DNA from: Puccinellia tenuiflora
Lineage: Eukaryota > Streptophyta > Magnoliopsida > Poales > Poaceae
DNA length: 64,000 nucleotides
NCBI GenBank assembly: GCA_012064385.1
Contig: QRDG01000398.1
Coordinates: 268,697 to 332,696 of the forward strand
Direction: 5' to 3'
Each line of letters begins with the position of its first letter. Position 1 is the stretch's first letter. This document shows positions 33,038 to 44,540 of this stretch, piece by piece. The notes below the pieces were generated by a model. That model was not told where the DNA came from. It ran no database searches and saw only the letters and a list, made by a program, of their open reading frames with translations. The translations under genes and the position numbers were made by a program.

Positions 33038-34362
33038 ATTTTATAAAAATGCTTAGTGCCCCATTTAAATCACTAAAGGCTGCTGAACTTAAAAGAAAAA
33101 GGAAAAATTCAAAAACCTGACAGTGGGTCCCCACTGTCAGTCTCACCTCTCTCCTCCCTCTCCCTCACTGTGGTGCCATGGCACTGGCGCCATGCCCAGT
33201 TGCCGGCCGAGCTGCCCCATGTCGCCGTGGCCCGTGGACGATTAGGAGAGCCCATGCGGCGCACCTGCTCCCCCTCTCTGTCCCTGCCCCTTTTCCCCCT
33301 TTTTCCCGGATCGAGCTCGACGCTCAGCTCGCTTCCGCGCCCGACGACGACCGCTGCTGTTAGCCGCCGTATCGCCGCCAAGCGGAGCCGTCCCAAGCAA
33401 ACCGACGTCGGCAGAACGCGTCGCCACCTCCTCCTCTCCCTCCCGGTGTGAAGAATCGATCCGAGGCCTCCTGGAATCGACGGCCGCGTCCTCGACATGC
33501 CCAACTCCGTCCGCCGCTCGCCGCTCCCGTCCTCGACGGTTTCCGGTCGCCGTGGTCGTCCCTGTCCACCCCTAGCCACACCAACGTTTTCCCTGGTAAG
33601 AACCGCGTCGATTTAGCTCCCCCCGCTCCCCACTCCCCTCTCGCCGTCGAATTTCACCGTCGGTCGCTGCCGGCGTCCATCTCCGAGCGCCCGGCCTGGC
33701 CGCTGTTTGGGCCGGCCTGAGGCCGGAGGCCTCGGGCTGGTGCCCGGCCTTAGCGCCCGGCCTGGGCCAGCATTGGGCCGGACGTTTCGGCCACCCACCC
33801 GGCCGTCTGCCCAGCCTGGGCCGGCCAAGGGCCGGTGGCTTCGGGCCACCCCCCGTCCTTTTGCCCGGCCTGGCCGGCTTGAGGCCGGCCTGCCTGTTTT
33901 TGGAGTTTCCTTTTTGGAAATTAAAATGAAATTTTAATAATTGATAACTATTTGAGTTTTAATCCAAATTTGACAAATCAAATACCAAAATGTTCAGAAA
34001 AACAAACCCTATGCGTTAGAATCATTGGAATAGTCTTTTGAAGTTATAATCTTGTTGTTTATTTAAGAATCCCTAAAATGGGTTAATTAATGCCAATTTA
34101 GGAGAATCTTAACTTATTAAATATTGATCCAAAAATTATGAATAATATATCAAGGTGATCAACACTTTAAATGCAAGCAAACCATGCTAATATCACATCA
34201 TGATCACAAATATTTATTTGATGTTATTCATAATTGGTTTAAAAGAATTAAATTCCTTTAATTATTTAATTATTTTGGGTATCGATAGATTCCGGAGTTG
34301 AGGTCACCCCGACCTATCCCGACGAGCCGTACTACACGCCCCGGCAGCAAGGCAAGAGATAA
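33038..34362 (+). other. Gene-like cassette in C 5' LTR
   Basis: In order: TATA-like ATTTTATAAAAATG (33038-33051), CT-rich leader, GC-rich open segment, donor CCCTG/GTAAGA (GT at 33596), AT-rich stretch, acceptor ATCGATAG (AG 34287-34288), then a short open segment D-S-G-V-E-V...Y-P-D-E-P-Y-Y...R-Q-Q-G-K-R ending in TAA at 34360-34362. The 3' LTR repeats it (donor 51703, acceptor 52700-52701, TAA 52773-52775), as do B (39389-41153) and, for the last exon, F. No clear ATG-initiated frame spans exon 1 in every copy. Confidence 0.35.
33700..33893. repeat. GGCCGG-rich palindromic repeat cluster in C LTR
   Basis: Dense short repeats of GCCGGCC/GGCCTGGGCCGG type, capable of multiple hairpins. Counterparts: 51805-52000 (C 3' LTR), 40209-40371 and 46060-46222 (B LTRs) and, in an unrelated LTR, 61425-61608 (G). 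Confidence 0.8.
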
Positions 34363-35360
34363 CCTAACCTTCTTGGCATCTAGCATCCTACTGTTTTACA
34401 AACTTATTTTATCCACCACAATATTGCATGCGTTTCCAATGCCTCTTTTGATCAAAATATAGAGAATCGTATGAATGCATGTTTATTCCCGACCCAATAC
34501 ATGTATCCCCACCTATTAACCCTAGGTTTGATGTGTTGGCCGGAGACAATAATTAATTGTTGTTTTATATGCTTAGCAATGTTTAGCCATGCTTAGTTAA
34601 ATGCTTAGATGTCCGTTATTTATTTCCATGATTTATGCAATTGATGGAATGATCGGACAATGTGGAGGTTGTTGTGGTACTTAATTAAAATGCTAAAAGG
34701 CTTGGATGAGTTGCCATCGGGGATGGTGTTTTGCCTCATCTTTGCCGCCTAGGCTGAGAGTGCTTTTAGCTAGAACCAAGAACCGAGCGTGCTTCCAACG
34801 GTGGGGACATATGGAATCCCCTTTAAGTAAATAACTTGTGCGGGCGTATCCAAGGGTCCTCTGGTTCGGTTTTCCATTTGCGTGTGAGTGTGTGGTTGGA
34901 AAAAGGAATGATGAGGACGGTGGTGTTTAGGACGTGGCGATGGGGCAGGGTGCTGAAATAGGCACTGAACCTGTCCTGTGGCCACAAATGACTCTTGGAT
35001 AGTCCCATGCAAGGTAAAGGTTTAACCGCGCCCACTCGCCGGCTTTCCCCGGAAGAGGGCCAATCAGGTGAGCCGGACGGTACCGGTGGGTAAATTAGTA
35101 CACCCCTGCTGGGTAAATCTTTTCGAAAAGCCGTGTCCAGGGTTATGGACAAATCTTGGGAAAGGAGGATTTGCTCATAGAAAAGTATAACTTAATGATT
35201 TTTAAAATTTGGCAGCTAAAGGTTGCAACTCAACGTGTGTGTAAAAGGTTCATTTCCTCGAGGGTGATTCGAGGGAGTGCCTTTGGTGGAGATGAGAGTT
35301 GATTTTGGCTACAAGTTGGTTCGCCGAGAACCGAAGAGGAATAGATTACTCTCTTACCCC

Positions 35361-35371
35361 CTTTATAAAAA
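35361..35371 (+). promoter_or_regulatory. TATA candidate of C LTR
   Basis: CTTTATAAAAA, about 670 bp before the LTR end. The same site is at 53774-53784 in the other LTR and at 42130-42140 and 47981-47991 in B. Confidence 0.5.
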
Positions 35372-36038
35372 CTATTCTGAGTAGACGAATGCCATGTGTC
35401 AATTATGTTTCGGTTTATGGAAATTAGCTTTATGCAAAAGAAATACAAATATAGCTTTAGAGCCTCCGTCAGCATTGAGCCTATATCGCCCTACTAAACT
35501 TGCGAGTACGTCGTACTCAGTCTCTCTTTGCTGCCTTTATATTTGTATTTCAGAGGAGGACGACACCGAGCAGTTGGTGGGTTCTTCGTGGACGTCGACT
35601 AGTAGTCCGGGGTTCCCAGGTGGCAGCTTGGGACCGTGGAACAAGCTGGCTAGGATTGTTTAATTGTAGACCTCTTAGGCCATATATTTGCATCGCGTTG
35701 TTAGACAACACTACCCGTTTCCGCTTGTTGTACTGATGGATCTGTGATCCCTTTTGTGTGTAATATTTGTATCTTCTCTTATATGAGTTGCTATATGCTT
35801 TTGTGTCGTAGAGTCTGCACTGTGCCAGTTGTTCCACAAGTCTCGGTCTCTTAACTATGCGTGATAGCGATGTCTGAGCTTATGCCATGATCGGGGTGTT
35901 GTGTGCCGATGATCCATTCCGAGCACACCTGCCAAAGGTTTTGGCCTGGGATTGGTAAACCCAGTAACCCTCGATTGTGTAGCATGACCGGTTGCACAAC
36001 GCTTCACTGTATAGTTCTGGGGTCGGGGCGCTACAAGT

Positions 36039-36050
36039 TGGTATCAGAGC
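36039..36050 (+). other. C primer binding site (initiator tRNA-Met)
   Basis: TGGTATCAGAGC three bases after the LTR end CTACA (36035). The 36051-36430 leader has no recognisable ORF. Confidence 0.9.
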
Positions 36051-36430
36051 AGGACTGCCTGTAGGAAACCCTTTCTATTGATCGATGTCGAGTCTAATTG
36101 AAAATTATTTCTAACCTAAAAATGAGTTGTGAAAACCTTCTTAGGATTCTTTTTACTCCTCATCCAACTCGCTCTACTCTGATTCTTACCTCTATTTGTT
36201 TTATGCTTGCTGTCGATGTTTAGGTTCTCGGGGTTTGGGTTTCTACCGTCTAGAGTCGACTCGAGTCCGTTGTATCCGTTTGCTATCGCCGCGATGACGT
36301 GATGTCACCGTGGTTGCCTAAATCTGTTTTAGTGTTGCCATCTTCAATATCTATATCTGGAAGCACCCTAATGATCTATCCTATCTGTCGAAGGTGTTTA
36401 CTAACTATGTCATTGTTCCAATTCTTCAGA

Positions 36431-38836
36431 ATGGCTCCTACCCGTCATGGGGAACAAAGAAATCCTGATGCACCGCCGCCACCCTCAATGGCGGAGGTTC
36501 TGATGGCCATCGAGCAAAACCGCCTGCGCAACGAGCATTTGCTCAAGCAGCTGGTGCAGCAAGGGGCCAGGAGGAACAACGACTGCACCACTCTCACCGA
36601 GCTCTTGCAGTCCCAACCTCCTACCTTCACCGAAGCTAAGGAGCCGCTTGATACGGATGATTGGCTCTGGGCTCTCGAGCGCAAGTTTGCCGCTCTTCAC
36701 GTTCCGGTGGCGGAACAAGTCAATTTCGCCACCTATCTGCTGAATGGAGCCGCCGGCTCCTGGTGGGAGAGCCACGTGTCAATGTTTGACACGGGCCATG
36801 TCTTCACTTGGGCGGAATTCCGCGCCGCTTTCCGTGCGGCGTATATCCCCAAGCCCATCATGGACCTCAAGAGAAGGGAGTTCCTGGACTTAACCCAGGG
36901 ACGCATGGACGTCCAAGCCTATGGGCGGGAGTTCAACCACCTCTCCCGTTACGCCCCTCGGGACGTGACGAATGATGAGGACAAGCAATACCTCTTCCGC
37001 AAGGGTCTCGCACCTCGTCTCCGATACGAGCTCCTACCCTTCAAGTTCACGTCCTACCAGGAGCTCTACAACCAGGCTCTCACTATGGAGCAGGGTAGGA
37101 AGGAGCTGGAGGCTTCCAAGAGGCCAGCTCCCACCGACAACCAGAGCTCCTCTTCTTTTGAGGGCAAGAAGCACCGGGTATTTGTGCCCTTCAGCGCTGT
37201 GCCTAAGGCACCCTTCGCGCCAAGGCCTTCCGGGTTTAGGCCACCTCCGCCTCGCCCAGCTACCTCGACCTTGGGTGCGGCTGGAAGTGGCTTCCGCCCT
37301 CCGCTGCCTCCTGCACCGCCAGGGCTCACTTGCTACCACTGTGGCGAGCCGGGGCACTACTCCAGGGAGTGTCCCCAGAAGGCACCAGCTACCTCAGCAC
37401 CTGCACCAGCACCCTCTACACCAGCCGCCAAGGCCATGACCGTCAGCCGTGGCCGCCTGAACCACGTCTCGGCTGAAGGAGTTGAGGAGGACCCTGGAGT
37501 TCTCATGGGTACGCTTCGAATCAATGATTACCCTGCTTCAGTCTTGTTTGATTCTGGAGCATCGCATTCATTCATATCAATAGCTTTTGCACACAACCAT
37601 CAAATTCCATTTGTGAACATGGACTCCCCGTTAGTGGTCAAGACCCAGGCTCTAGTTGGCACACAAAATGGGTTGCTCCGGAAGTCCAGATTACCATAGG
37701 CTATTGGTCTTTTCCGTTCCAGCTGATAGCACTGAAGTCAGATGGGCTAGATGTAATTCTGGGGATGGATTGGTTAGTCAAATATCAGGCCAACCTGGAC
37801 TGTGCTGCCAAGTCTATCACCGTAATCCACCCAACCGTCGGGCTGGTGAGTTATTGGTCACCCTCGTCCGAAATTCCCTCCGCTGCCACTCCACTCTCAT
37901 GGGAGATCAGCTTATGTTTCCTAGAAGGAACCACACCGCCAGAAATGAATGTAGTTGCGGTGGTGTGTGATTTCCCCGATGTTTTTCCAGAGGAATTGCC
38001 CGGCATGCCACCTGATCGCACCGTGGAGTTTGTGATTGAGTTGGTTCCGGGAACCGCCCCAATTTCCAAGAGGCCCTACCGTATGCCAACGGAAGAGCTA
38101 ACTGAATTAAAGAAGCAACTTGATGAGCTGCTAGAAAAGGAATTCATCCGGCCGAGTAGCTCACCTTGGGGCTTCCCAGTCATCTTTGTCAAGAAGAGGG
38201 ATACAAATGTTCCTCGACTGGTTGTTGATTACCGCCCCTTGAATGCGGTGACCATCAAGAACAAGTATCCCATTCCTCGAATAACTGACTTGTTCGATCA
38301 GCTGGCTGGTGCAACGGTATTCTCCAAGATGGATCTGAGGTCAGGCTACCATCAGATTAAAATCCGAAAGGAGGATATTCCAAAGACGGCTTTCACTACC
38401 CGCTATGGGTTATATGAGTACACCGTCATGTCCTTCGGCCTCACCAATGCTCCGGCTACATTCATGAGGCTGATGAACTCCATCTTCCACGAGTACCTCG
38501 ACAAGTTTGTCATAATTTACATTGATGACATCCTTGTCTACTCCAAAACCGAAGAAGAACATGCTGAGCATCTTCGACTAGTCTTGACCAAGCTTCGAGA
38601 TCACCGCCTCTATGCCAAGTTCTCCAAGTGCGAGTTTTGGCTGAAGGAGCTCATCTTTCTAGGTCATGTGGTGTCAGCTGCTATAGTAGCGGTGATACCA
38701 GACAAAATTCAGGCAATCCTGGATTGGCCAACTCCCAAGTCCGCCAAGGATATCCGAAGCTTCCTTGGATTGGCGGGTTATTACCGCCGATTCATCGAGG
38801 GCTTTTCCAAAATAGCCAAAGCATTGACTGACCTCC
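36431..38836 (+). pseudogene. gag-pol: C gag, protease and reverse transcriptase
   Basis: Start at MAPTRHG (36431), as in F and B. Capsid domain (L-E-R-K-F-A-A-L-H-V, G-S-W-W-E-S-H), zinc knuckle C-Y-H-C-G-E-P-G-H-Y-S-R-E-C near 37330, protease V-L-F-D-S-G-A-S-H-S-F near 37550. A frameshift near 37645 ends this frame at 37699; the other frame resumes (D-V-I-L-G-M-D-W at 37751) and from 37765 reads intact RT with F-S-K-M-D-L-R-S-G-Y and I-I-Y-I-D-D-I-L-V-Y. It is interrupted by B after A-L-T-D-L-L; the next codons are at 48557. Confidence 0.93.
38832..38836. repeat. Target-site duplication of B, left copy
   Basis: cctcc at 38832-38836 and at 48552-48556. Removing B and one copy restores the C reading frame exactly (D-L-L-K-K-N). 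Confidence 0.97.
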
Positions 38837-41800
38837 TGTAACAGCCCCAGATTAGTACCCTAAAATATGGGCCAATTTTTCGCTTTTTGTGTTGCATTGC
38901 ATCATGGCATACATATTTAAAATTGCTAATATAGAAATAAAGCAACATTTGTAAAACAAAGGAAGCAAAACCCTTCCTCAAATTTCCAAAACTAAATGCT
39001 TTGCCCAAAATGGCCAAACCAACTTATTCTTGAATTTCCAAATTGTCCCGGAAGTTCTAAGAATATATTTTTTATAAATGCCAATCGAATAAATAAGGTA
39101 TGAGAATTTAAATTGGCTTAATTCAATTCCTATTTTGGAACCAAATTAAACCTTCCAAAAATTCAAACTAAAATCATGGGAAGCTTCAATATTATTGTGA
39201 GAGCCTCCCTGGATAATTTCATTATTTTTGGACATATATAAATGCTCCAAATAAATACATTTTGGAAACTATCAAAAATGACTATAACTAAACCCTATGA
39301 ACAAATGTGGTGCAAAACATTTTATTTTACCTCACCAATTTTTGTGGAGAACCTAGAGGTCAAAAGGAGCCTATATGAATTTTTGCACATTTTATAAAAA
39401 TGTGTTGATGCCCCAATTAAATAGAAAAGGCTGCTGGTTTCAATTAAAAGGAAAAGAAAAGGGGAAATGTTTAAATTTCTGACCGGTGGGTCCCCCCTGC
39501 CATCCCCTCTCTCCCTCTTCACTGTGGCGCACAGGAGCATCACTGGCGCCACGACCGCCGTCGCCGTGGCTGTCTCTGCCGGCCCCCCCCCCTTTTCTCC
39601 CCTAGCAGTCAAGGAGGCCCCCCCTTGCGCCGTGCTCCTCCCCTCCTCACTCCCCCATGCCCTCTCTCTTTCTTCTCTCACGCGGGAAACCCTAGCCGGG
39701 CCACTGCCGTCGCGCTGCCGTCACGCACGCCATCGAGTCCGGCCACCCGAGCTCCGACCGACGGCGCCATCATCACCGCCTTGGAGTGCTGCACCTCCCC
39801 GCCGGCTGAATCGGGCCAGGACGCCCTCTACCACGACCGCGGCCGCCGTCCTTCCCCGCCTCCGGCCGCCGCGTCCGAGACCGATTTGTCGCCGTCCGGC
39901 CTCCCCACTCCTCGCCGTCGAGTTTTTCGCGTTCCTGGTGAGCCCACGCACCCCCTGGACACCCCCTCTCTCCTCCTCCTCCTCTGTGGCCTCGCCCCCG
40001 TGCGGGAGGCCGCCGGCCGTCCGCCATGGCACGGCATGTCGCGCACGCGCACGTCGTCTGACGCCAACCCTCCGTCCACCAGCACGCTCTAGAGCACCGC
40101 CCCGCCCGGCGCACGTTTGCACACACCCTTGACCGCGTAGCGTCGCCCGAACCACGTCGCCGCCGGTCGAGTCCCCGTCGGGTGCCGCCGCGCTCATGTC
40201 CCGCTTGTCCGGCCTGGACCCGGCCTCTCATTTGGCTTGGGCCGGCCACGGGCCGGACCGTTCGGCCACACTCCCGGCCTGGGAGCCCAGCCTGGGCTGG
40301 CCAAAGGCCGGGCCACTCGGGCTGGTGCCCGGCCTGCCTCCCGGCCCGGCCGGCTTGAGGCCGGCCTGTCTGAGAAAAAGGTTTTCCCTTTTTATGTTCT
40401 AAGTGAAATTAAAACTTTTGTATCTTTTCGAATATTGATCCAAAATTTGCAAATTAAATATGACAATGCTCAGAAAAACATTTCCTATCTTTGGGTAACA
40501 TTGTTTTTCCCTTTTGTCTAAATAAAATTGCTGTGTTTTAAGAATTCCTAAAATGGGGTATTTAATACCCAAATTGGGAAATTCATAACTTTTTAAATAA
40601 TTGTCCAAAAATTATGAATTAAATATCAAAGTGATCCACATGTCAAATGCTATCAAACCATGCACTCATCACATCATGATCACAAATTCTTATTTGATGT
40701 TATTCATAATTTGATTAAATCAATTAAATTTCAGTTATTTAATTAATTTGTCATTTATTCATCGGTACTCCGAAAATTACAAATAAATTACCGAAATGAC
40801 CGGAGGAACGAAACCTATCCTTTCTTGTCATGTTCATGCATATTTGAGCCACCATTCTAATAATTTGATAATTTATTAAGAATGTGGCCATTAATATAAA
40901 TATGGGGTTGGTTCCAAATAATTGCACTAATTATTTGGCTCCCCATTTAATGTTGCTATTCAATTTATATTATAATGATATTCTTGCATCAATTTGACAT
41001 GTCATCATGTGATTGCGCATTGCACCTTGTGATCGTGTGATTTATGTGTTCTTTGTATTTCTCTTTTGGGTATCGATAGATTCCGGAGCCGAGGGTCTCT
41101 CTAATTACCCCGACGAGCAGTACTACGCTACCCGGCAGCAAGGCAAGAGATAACCTAACCTTCTTGGCATATAGCATCCTATGTTTTGATCAAATTATTT
41201 TATCCACCATAATATTGCATGCGGTTCAAAGGTCTCTTTTGGTAAACATAGAATCCTATGAATGCATGTTTCTTCCCCGAGCCAATCGCATGTATTCCTA
41301 CCTATGAACCTTAGGTTGATGTGTTGGCCGGAGACAAATTATAATTGTTGTATTCATATGCTTAGCTATGCTTAGCCATGCTTAGTGGAATTGCTAGTTA
41401 TGTCCGTTATTTAATTCCATAATTGTTGATATTGATGGAATGTTTCGGTCATGGTGGATAATGGAGATGCTTAATTAAAATGCTAAGAAGGCTTGGATGA
41501 GTTGCCCTCGGGGAGGGTGGTTTTCCTCATTCTTGCCGCCTAGGATGCGAGTGCTTTTAGCTAGAACCAAGAACCGAGCGTGCTGCCATTGGTGGGTGTA
41601 TGGGCGCCTTACTGACCGAATAATTTGTGAGGGCGTATCCAAGGGTCCTCTAGTTTGCTATTTCCATTTGCCGTGTGTGTGAGCGGAAAAAGGATGATGA
41701 GGATGGTGGTGTTAGGATGTGGCGATGGGGCAGGGGCTGAGGCTGGGTAAACTTGTCCTGTGGCCACAGATGACTCTTGGATAGTCTCATGCATTGTAAA

Positions 41801-42700
41801 GGTCTAACCGCGCCCGCTTGCCGGCCTTCCCCGGAAGAGGGCCAACTAGGTGAGCCGGACGGTACCAATGGGTAAAATAGTACACCCCTGCAGGGTAAAT
41901 CTTTTCGAAAAGCCGTGTCCACGGTTATGGACAAACTCTTGGGAAAGGCGCATTAGCTCATAGACAACGTTAACCTAATTGATATGGCAGCTAGAGGTTG
42001 CATAACAAATTTGTGATAAAGGTTCATTTCCTCGAGGGTGAGTCGAGGGAGTGCCTTTGTGTGAGATGAGTGGTGATGGTTGTGAGTAGGTTCTTCGAGA
42101 ACCGAAGATGATATGATACTCTCTCACCCCTTTATAAAAATACTCTGAGTAGACGAATGCCAAGTGTCTTTTACATTTCTGTTTATGAAACTTAGCTTTA
42201 TGCAAAAGAAATACATATAAAGCTTTAGAGCCTCCGTCAGTCATTGGGCCTATATCGCCCTACTAAACTTGCGAGTACATCGTACTCAGTCTCTCTTTGC
42301 TGCCTCTATGATTTTGTATTTCAGAGGAGGACGACACCAAGCAACTAGGTGGGTTCTTCGTTGACGTCGACTACTAGTCTGGGGTTCCCAGGTGGCAGCT
42401 TGGGACCGTGGAACAAGCTGGCTTGGGTGAATGTTTATTGTAGGCCTCTTAGGCCATATATTTGCTTCTTGTTGTTAGACAACACTACCCGTTTCCGCTT
42501 GTTGAATTGTTGGATCTGTGATCCTTTTGTTTGTAATATTTGTATTCTCCTCGTTATATGAGTTGCTATATAAATGTTTTGTGTCGTAGAGTCATGCTTT
42601 GTGCCAGTTCTGTTCCACAAGTCTCGATCTTTGTTTTATACATTGATGGTTGTGTTGACTACATAGCCTCCCTGTATAATTCCGGGGTCGGGGCGTTACA
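38837..42700 (+). repeat. B 5' LTR (3864 bp)
   Basis: TGTAACAGCCCCAG...GGGGCGTTACA. Zones as in C: AT-rich, GC-rich 39480-40380, AT-rich, conserved islands from about 41080 to the end. Repeated ATGCTTAG motifs at 41355-41385. TATA candidate 42130-42140. Confidence 0.97.
39389..41153 (+). other. Gene-like cassette in B 5' LTR
   Basis: TATA-like ATTTTATAAAAAT (39389-39401), GC-rich segment, donor TTCCTG/GTGAGC (GT at 39938), AT-rich interval of 1142 bp, acceptor ATCGATAG (AG 41078-41079), and a terminal segment D-S-G-A-E...Y-P-D-E-Q-Y-Y...R-Q-Q-G-K-R with TAA at 41151-41153. The frame is open upstream from 39475 to the donor but has no ATG I can assign; an ATG frame from 39467 (MFKFL) is also open but joins the last exon in another phase. 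Second copy in the 3' LTR: donor 45789, acceptor 46929-46930, TAA 47002-47004. Confidence 0.35.
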
Positions 42701-42703
42701 AGT

Positions 42704-42715
42704 TGGTATCAGAGC
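42704..42715 (+). other. B primer binding site (initiator tRNA-Met)
   Basis: TGGTATCAGAGC three bases inside the 5' LTR. The 42716-43265 leader has no recognisable ORF; a packaging signal would be expected here but I cannot point to one. Confidence 0.9.
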
Positions 42716-43265
42716 AGGACTGCCTGTAGGAAACCCGTTCTTTTGGTCGATGTCGAGTCTAGTTCGTGAAAATTATTTTCAACCTAAAAATGAGTTGTGA
42801 AAACCCTCCTAGGATTCTTTTTACTCCTCACCCAATTCACTCTGATCTCGGTGTCATCTTACCTCTATTTGATTTTAACGGTTCTTCTGATCATCGGCAA
42901 AGTTCTAAATCTTTAGGATCTCGGGGTTTGGGTTCCTACCTTTAGTTACTAGTTACCCTTACTCCTCTGCCAACCCTAAAACATGAAGAAAGGAAGTATG
43001 ATGGTTCGTCAAGATATTTCTTTGCTTTAGCCCAAGATCTTGAACCGAAGGTCCCGGATTGTGCTAGGGCTCCGGTGTAATTATTCATGAGGGCTGTCAC
43101 CCTTGTGAGTGTTATGCTATTGTGGGTCCCAGTGCATGAAGCTGATCTTTAACCCAAGATCTTTCTGTTGAACCCTGATGTTATTTATCTATATCTGGAA
43201 GCAACAATGATCTATCTTATCTGTCGGAATCGGTTACTAACTTGTCGTTGTTCCAATTCTTCAGA

Positions 43266-44540
43266 ATGGCTCCTACCCGTCGTGGGGAACATAGCAGCCC
43301 TGATCCACCACCGCCACCCTCAATGGCGGAGGTTATGATGGCCATTGAACAAAACCGTCTGCGCAATGAGCGGTTGCTCGAGCAGCTGGTCCAGCAAGGG
43401 GCCAGGAGGAACACGGACTGCACCACCCTCAACCAGTTCTTGCGGTCCCAACCTCCCTCTTTCTCCGAGGCTAAGGAGCCGCTTGATGCGGATGATTGGC
43501 TTCGGGCTATCGAGCGCAAGTTTGCCGCTCTCCACGTTCCTGCGGCGGAGTACGTCAACTTCGCCACCTACCTTCTGGAAGGAGCCGCCGGCTCCTGGTG
43601 GGAGAGCCATGTGGCAATGGTCGCCGCGGGCCATGTCATCACTTGGGAGGAATTCCGCACCGCCTTCCGTGCGGCGTACATCCCCAAGCCCATCCTCGAG
43701 CTCAAGAGGCGGTTGTTCCTGGACCTAACCCAGGGACGCTTGGACGTCCAGTCCTATGGACGGGAGTTCAACCACCTCTCCCGTTACGCCCCTCGGGACG
43801 TGACGAATGATGAGGACAAGCAATACCTCTTCCGCAAGGGGCTCGCACCTCGTCTCCGATACGAGCTCCTACCCTTCAAGTTCACCTCCTACCAAGAGCT
43901 CTACAACCAGGCTCTCACCATGGAGCAGGGTAGGAAGGAGCTGGAGGCTTCTAAGAGGCCAGCTCCAGCTGATCACCAGAGCTCCTCTTCTACTGAAGGC
44001 AAGAAGCGCAAGGTATTTGTGCCTTTCAGCACCGTGCCTAAGGCGCCCTTCGCGCCGAAACCCACCGGGTACCTGCCACCTCCGCCTCGCCCAGCTACTT
44101 CGACCTTGGGTGCGGGTGGAAGTGTGTACCACCCTCAGCTGCCTCCACCACCGCAGAGGCCCACTTGTTTCAGCTGTGGTCAGACGGGGCACTTCTCCAG
44201 GGAGTGTCCCCAGAAGGCACCGGCTACCTCAGCACCGGCACCTGCTCCCTCTACACCAGCCGCCAAGGCCGTGCCCATCAACCGTGGTCGCCTAAACCAC
44301 GTCTCCGCTGAAGGAGTTGAAAGGGACCCCCGTGTTCTTGTGGGTAAGCTTCGAATCAATGATTATCTAGCTTCAGTCTTATTTGATTCTGGAGCATCGA
44401 ATTCATTCACATCCATATCATATGCACTCAACCGTCAACTACCATTTGAGAAGATGGACTCACCGTTAGGGGTCAAGTTGACCCTGGTTCTCTCAATAAC
44501 CTATGGTTTTGGGCAAGAGTCGTTTTGTCTATCACCTTAA
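43266..44540 (+). CDS. gag: B gag with truncated protease
   Basis: Intact frame; start chosen at MAPTRRG (43266), shared with F and C, although an in-frame ATG exists at 43242. 424 codons: capsid domain (I-E-R-K-F-A-A-L-H-V, G-S-W-W-E-S-H, F-R-A-A-Y-I, R-Y-A-P-R-D-V), linker rich in Pro/Lys, zinc knuckle C-F-S-C-G-Q-T-G-H-F-S-R-E-C, then the start of protease with V-L-F-D-S-G-A-S-N-S-F. It ends about 35 codons after that motif in unrelated sequence, so the protease lacks its second half. No stop or frameshift, in contrast to C and F. It should form particles and package element RNA; enzymes must come from elsewhere. Confidence 0.93.
   Translation: MAPTRRGEHSSPDPPPPPSMAEVMMAIEQNRLRNERLLEQLVQQGARRNTDCTTLNQFLRSQPPSFSEAKEPLDADDWLRAIERKFAALHVPAAEYVNFATYLLEGAAGSWWESHVAMVAAGHVITWEEFRTAFRAAYIPKPILELKRRLFLDLTQGRLDVQSYGREFNHLSRYAPRDVTNDEDKQYLFRKGLAPRLRYELLPFKFTSYQELYNQALTMEQGRKELEASKRPAPADHQSSSSTEGKKRKVFVPFSTVPKAPFAPKPTGYLPPPPRPATSTLGAGGSVYHPQLPPPPQRPTCFSCGQTGHFSRECPQKAPATSAPAPAPSTPAAKAVPINRGRLNHVSAEGVERDPRVLVGKLRINDYLASVLFDSGASNSFTSISYALNRQLPFEKMDSPLGVKLTLVLSITYGFGQESFCLSP

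Larger units (their letters stand above)
32603..36035 (+). repeat. C 5' LTR with two deletions (3433 bp)
   Basis: Begins at the base equivalent to 50710 of the 3' LTR, so the first 131 bp are gone, together with the TSD. A second gap of about 307 bp lies at 34270, where 52378-52684 of the 3' copy is missing; an ATT microhomology flanks it. Contains GC-rich cassette 33120-33900, a TATA candidate at 35361-35371, and ends GGGGCGCTACA. Confidence 0.93.

Noticed and set aside
36972..37439. Alternative frames over gag linker and zinc knuckle in C (and 43807-44295 in B)
   Set aside because: Shadow frames of gag; the gag frame has conserved capsid and zinc-knuckle motifs.
39625..40249. Several overlapping open frames of 150-220 codons on both strands in GC-rich LTR parts (also 45476-46100, 18193-19094, 28317-28831, 33109-33720, 51217-51860)
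   Set aside because: High GC content removes stop codons in all frames; frames occur on both strands, are Arg/Pro/Gly/Ala-rich without domains, and are copied with the LTRs. Only the splice-like arrangement is kept, as a finding.
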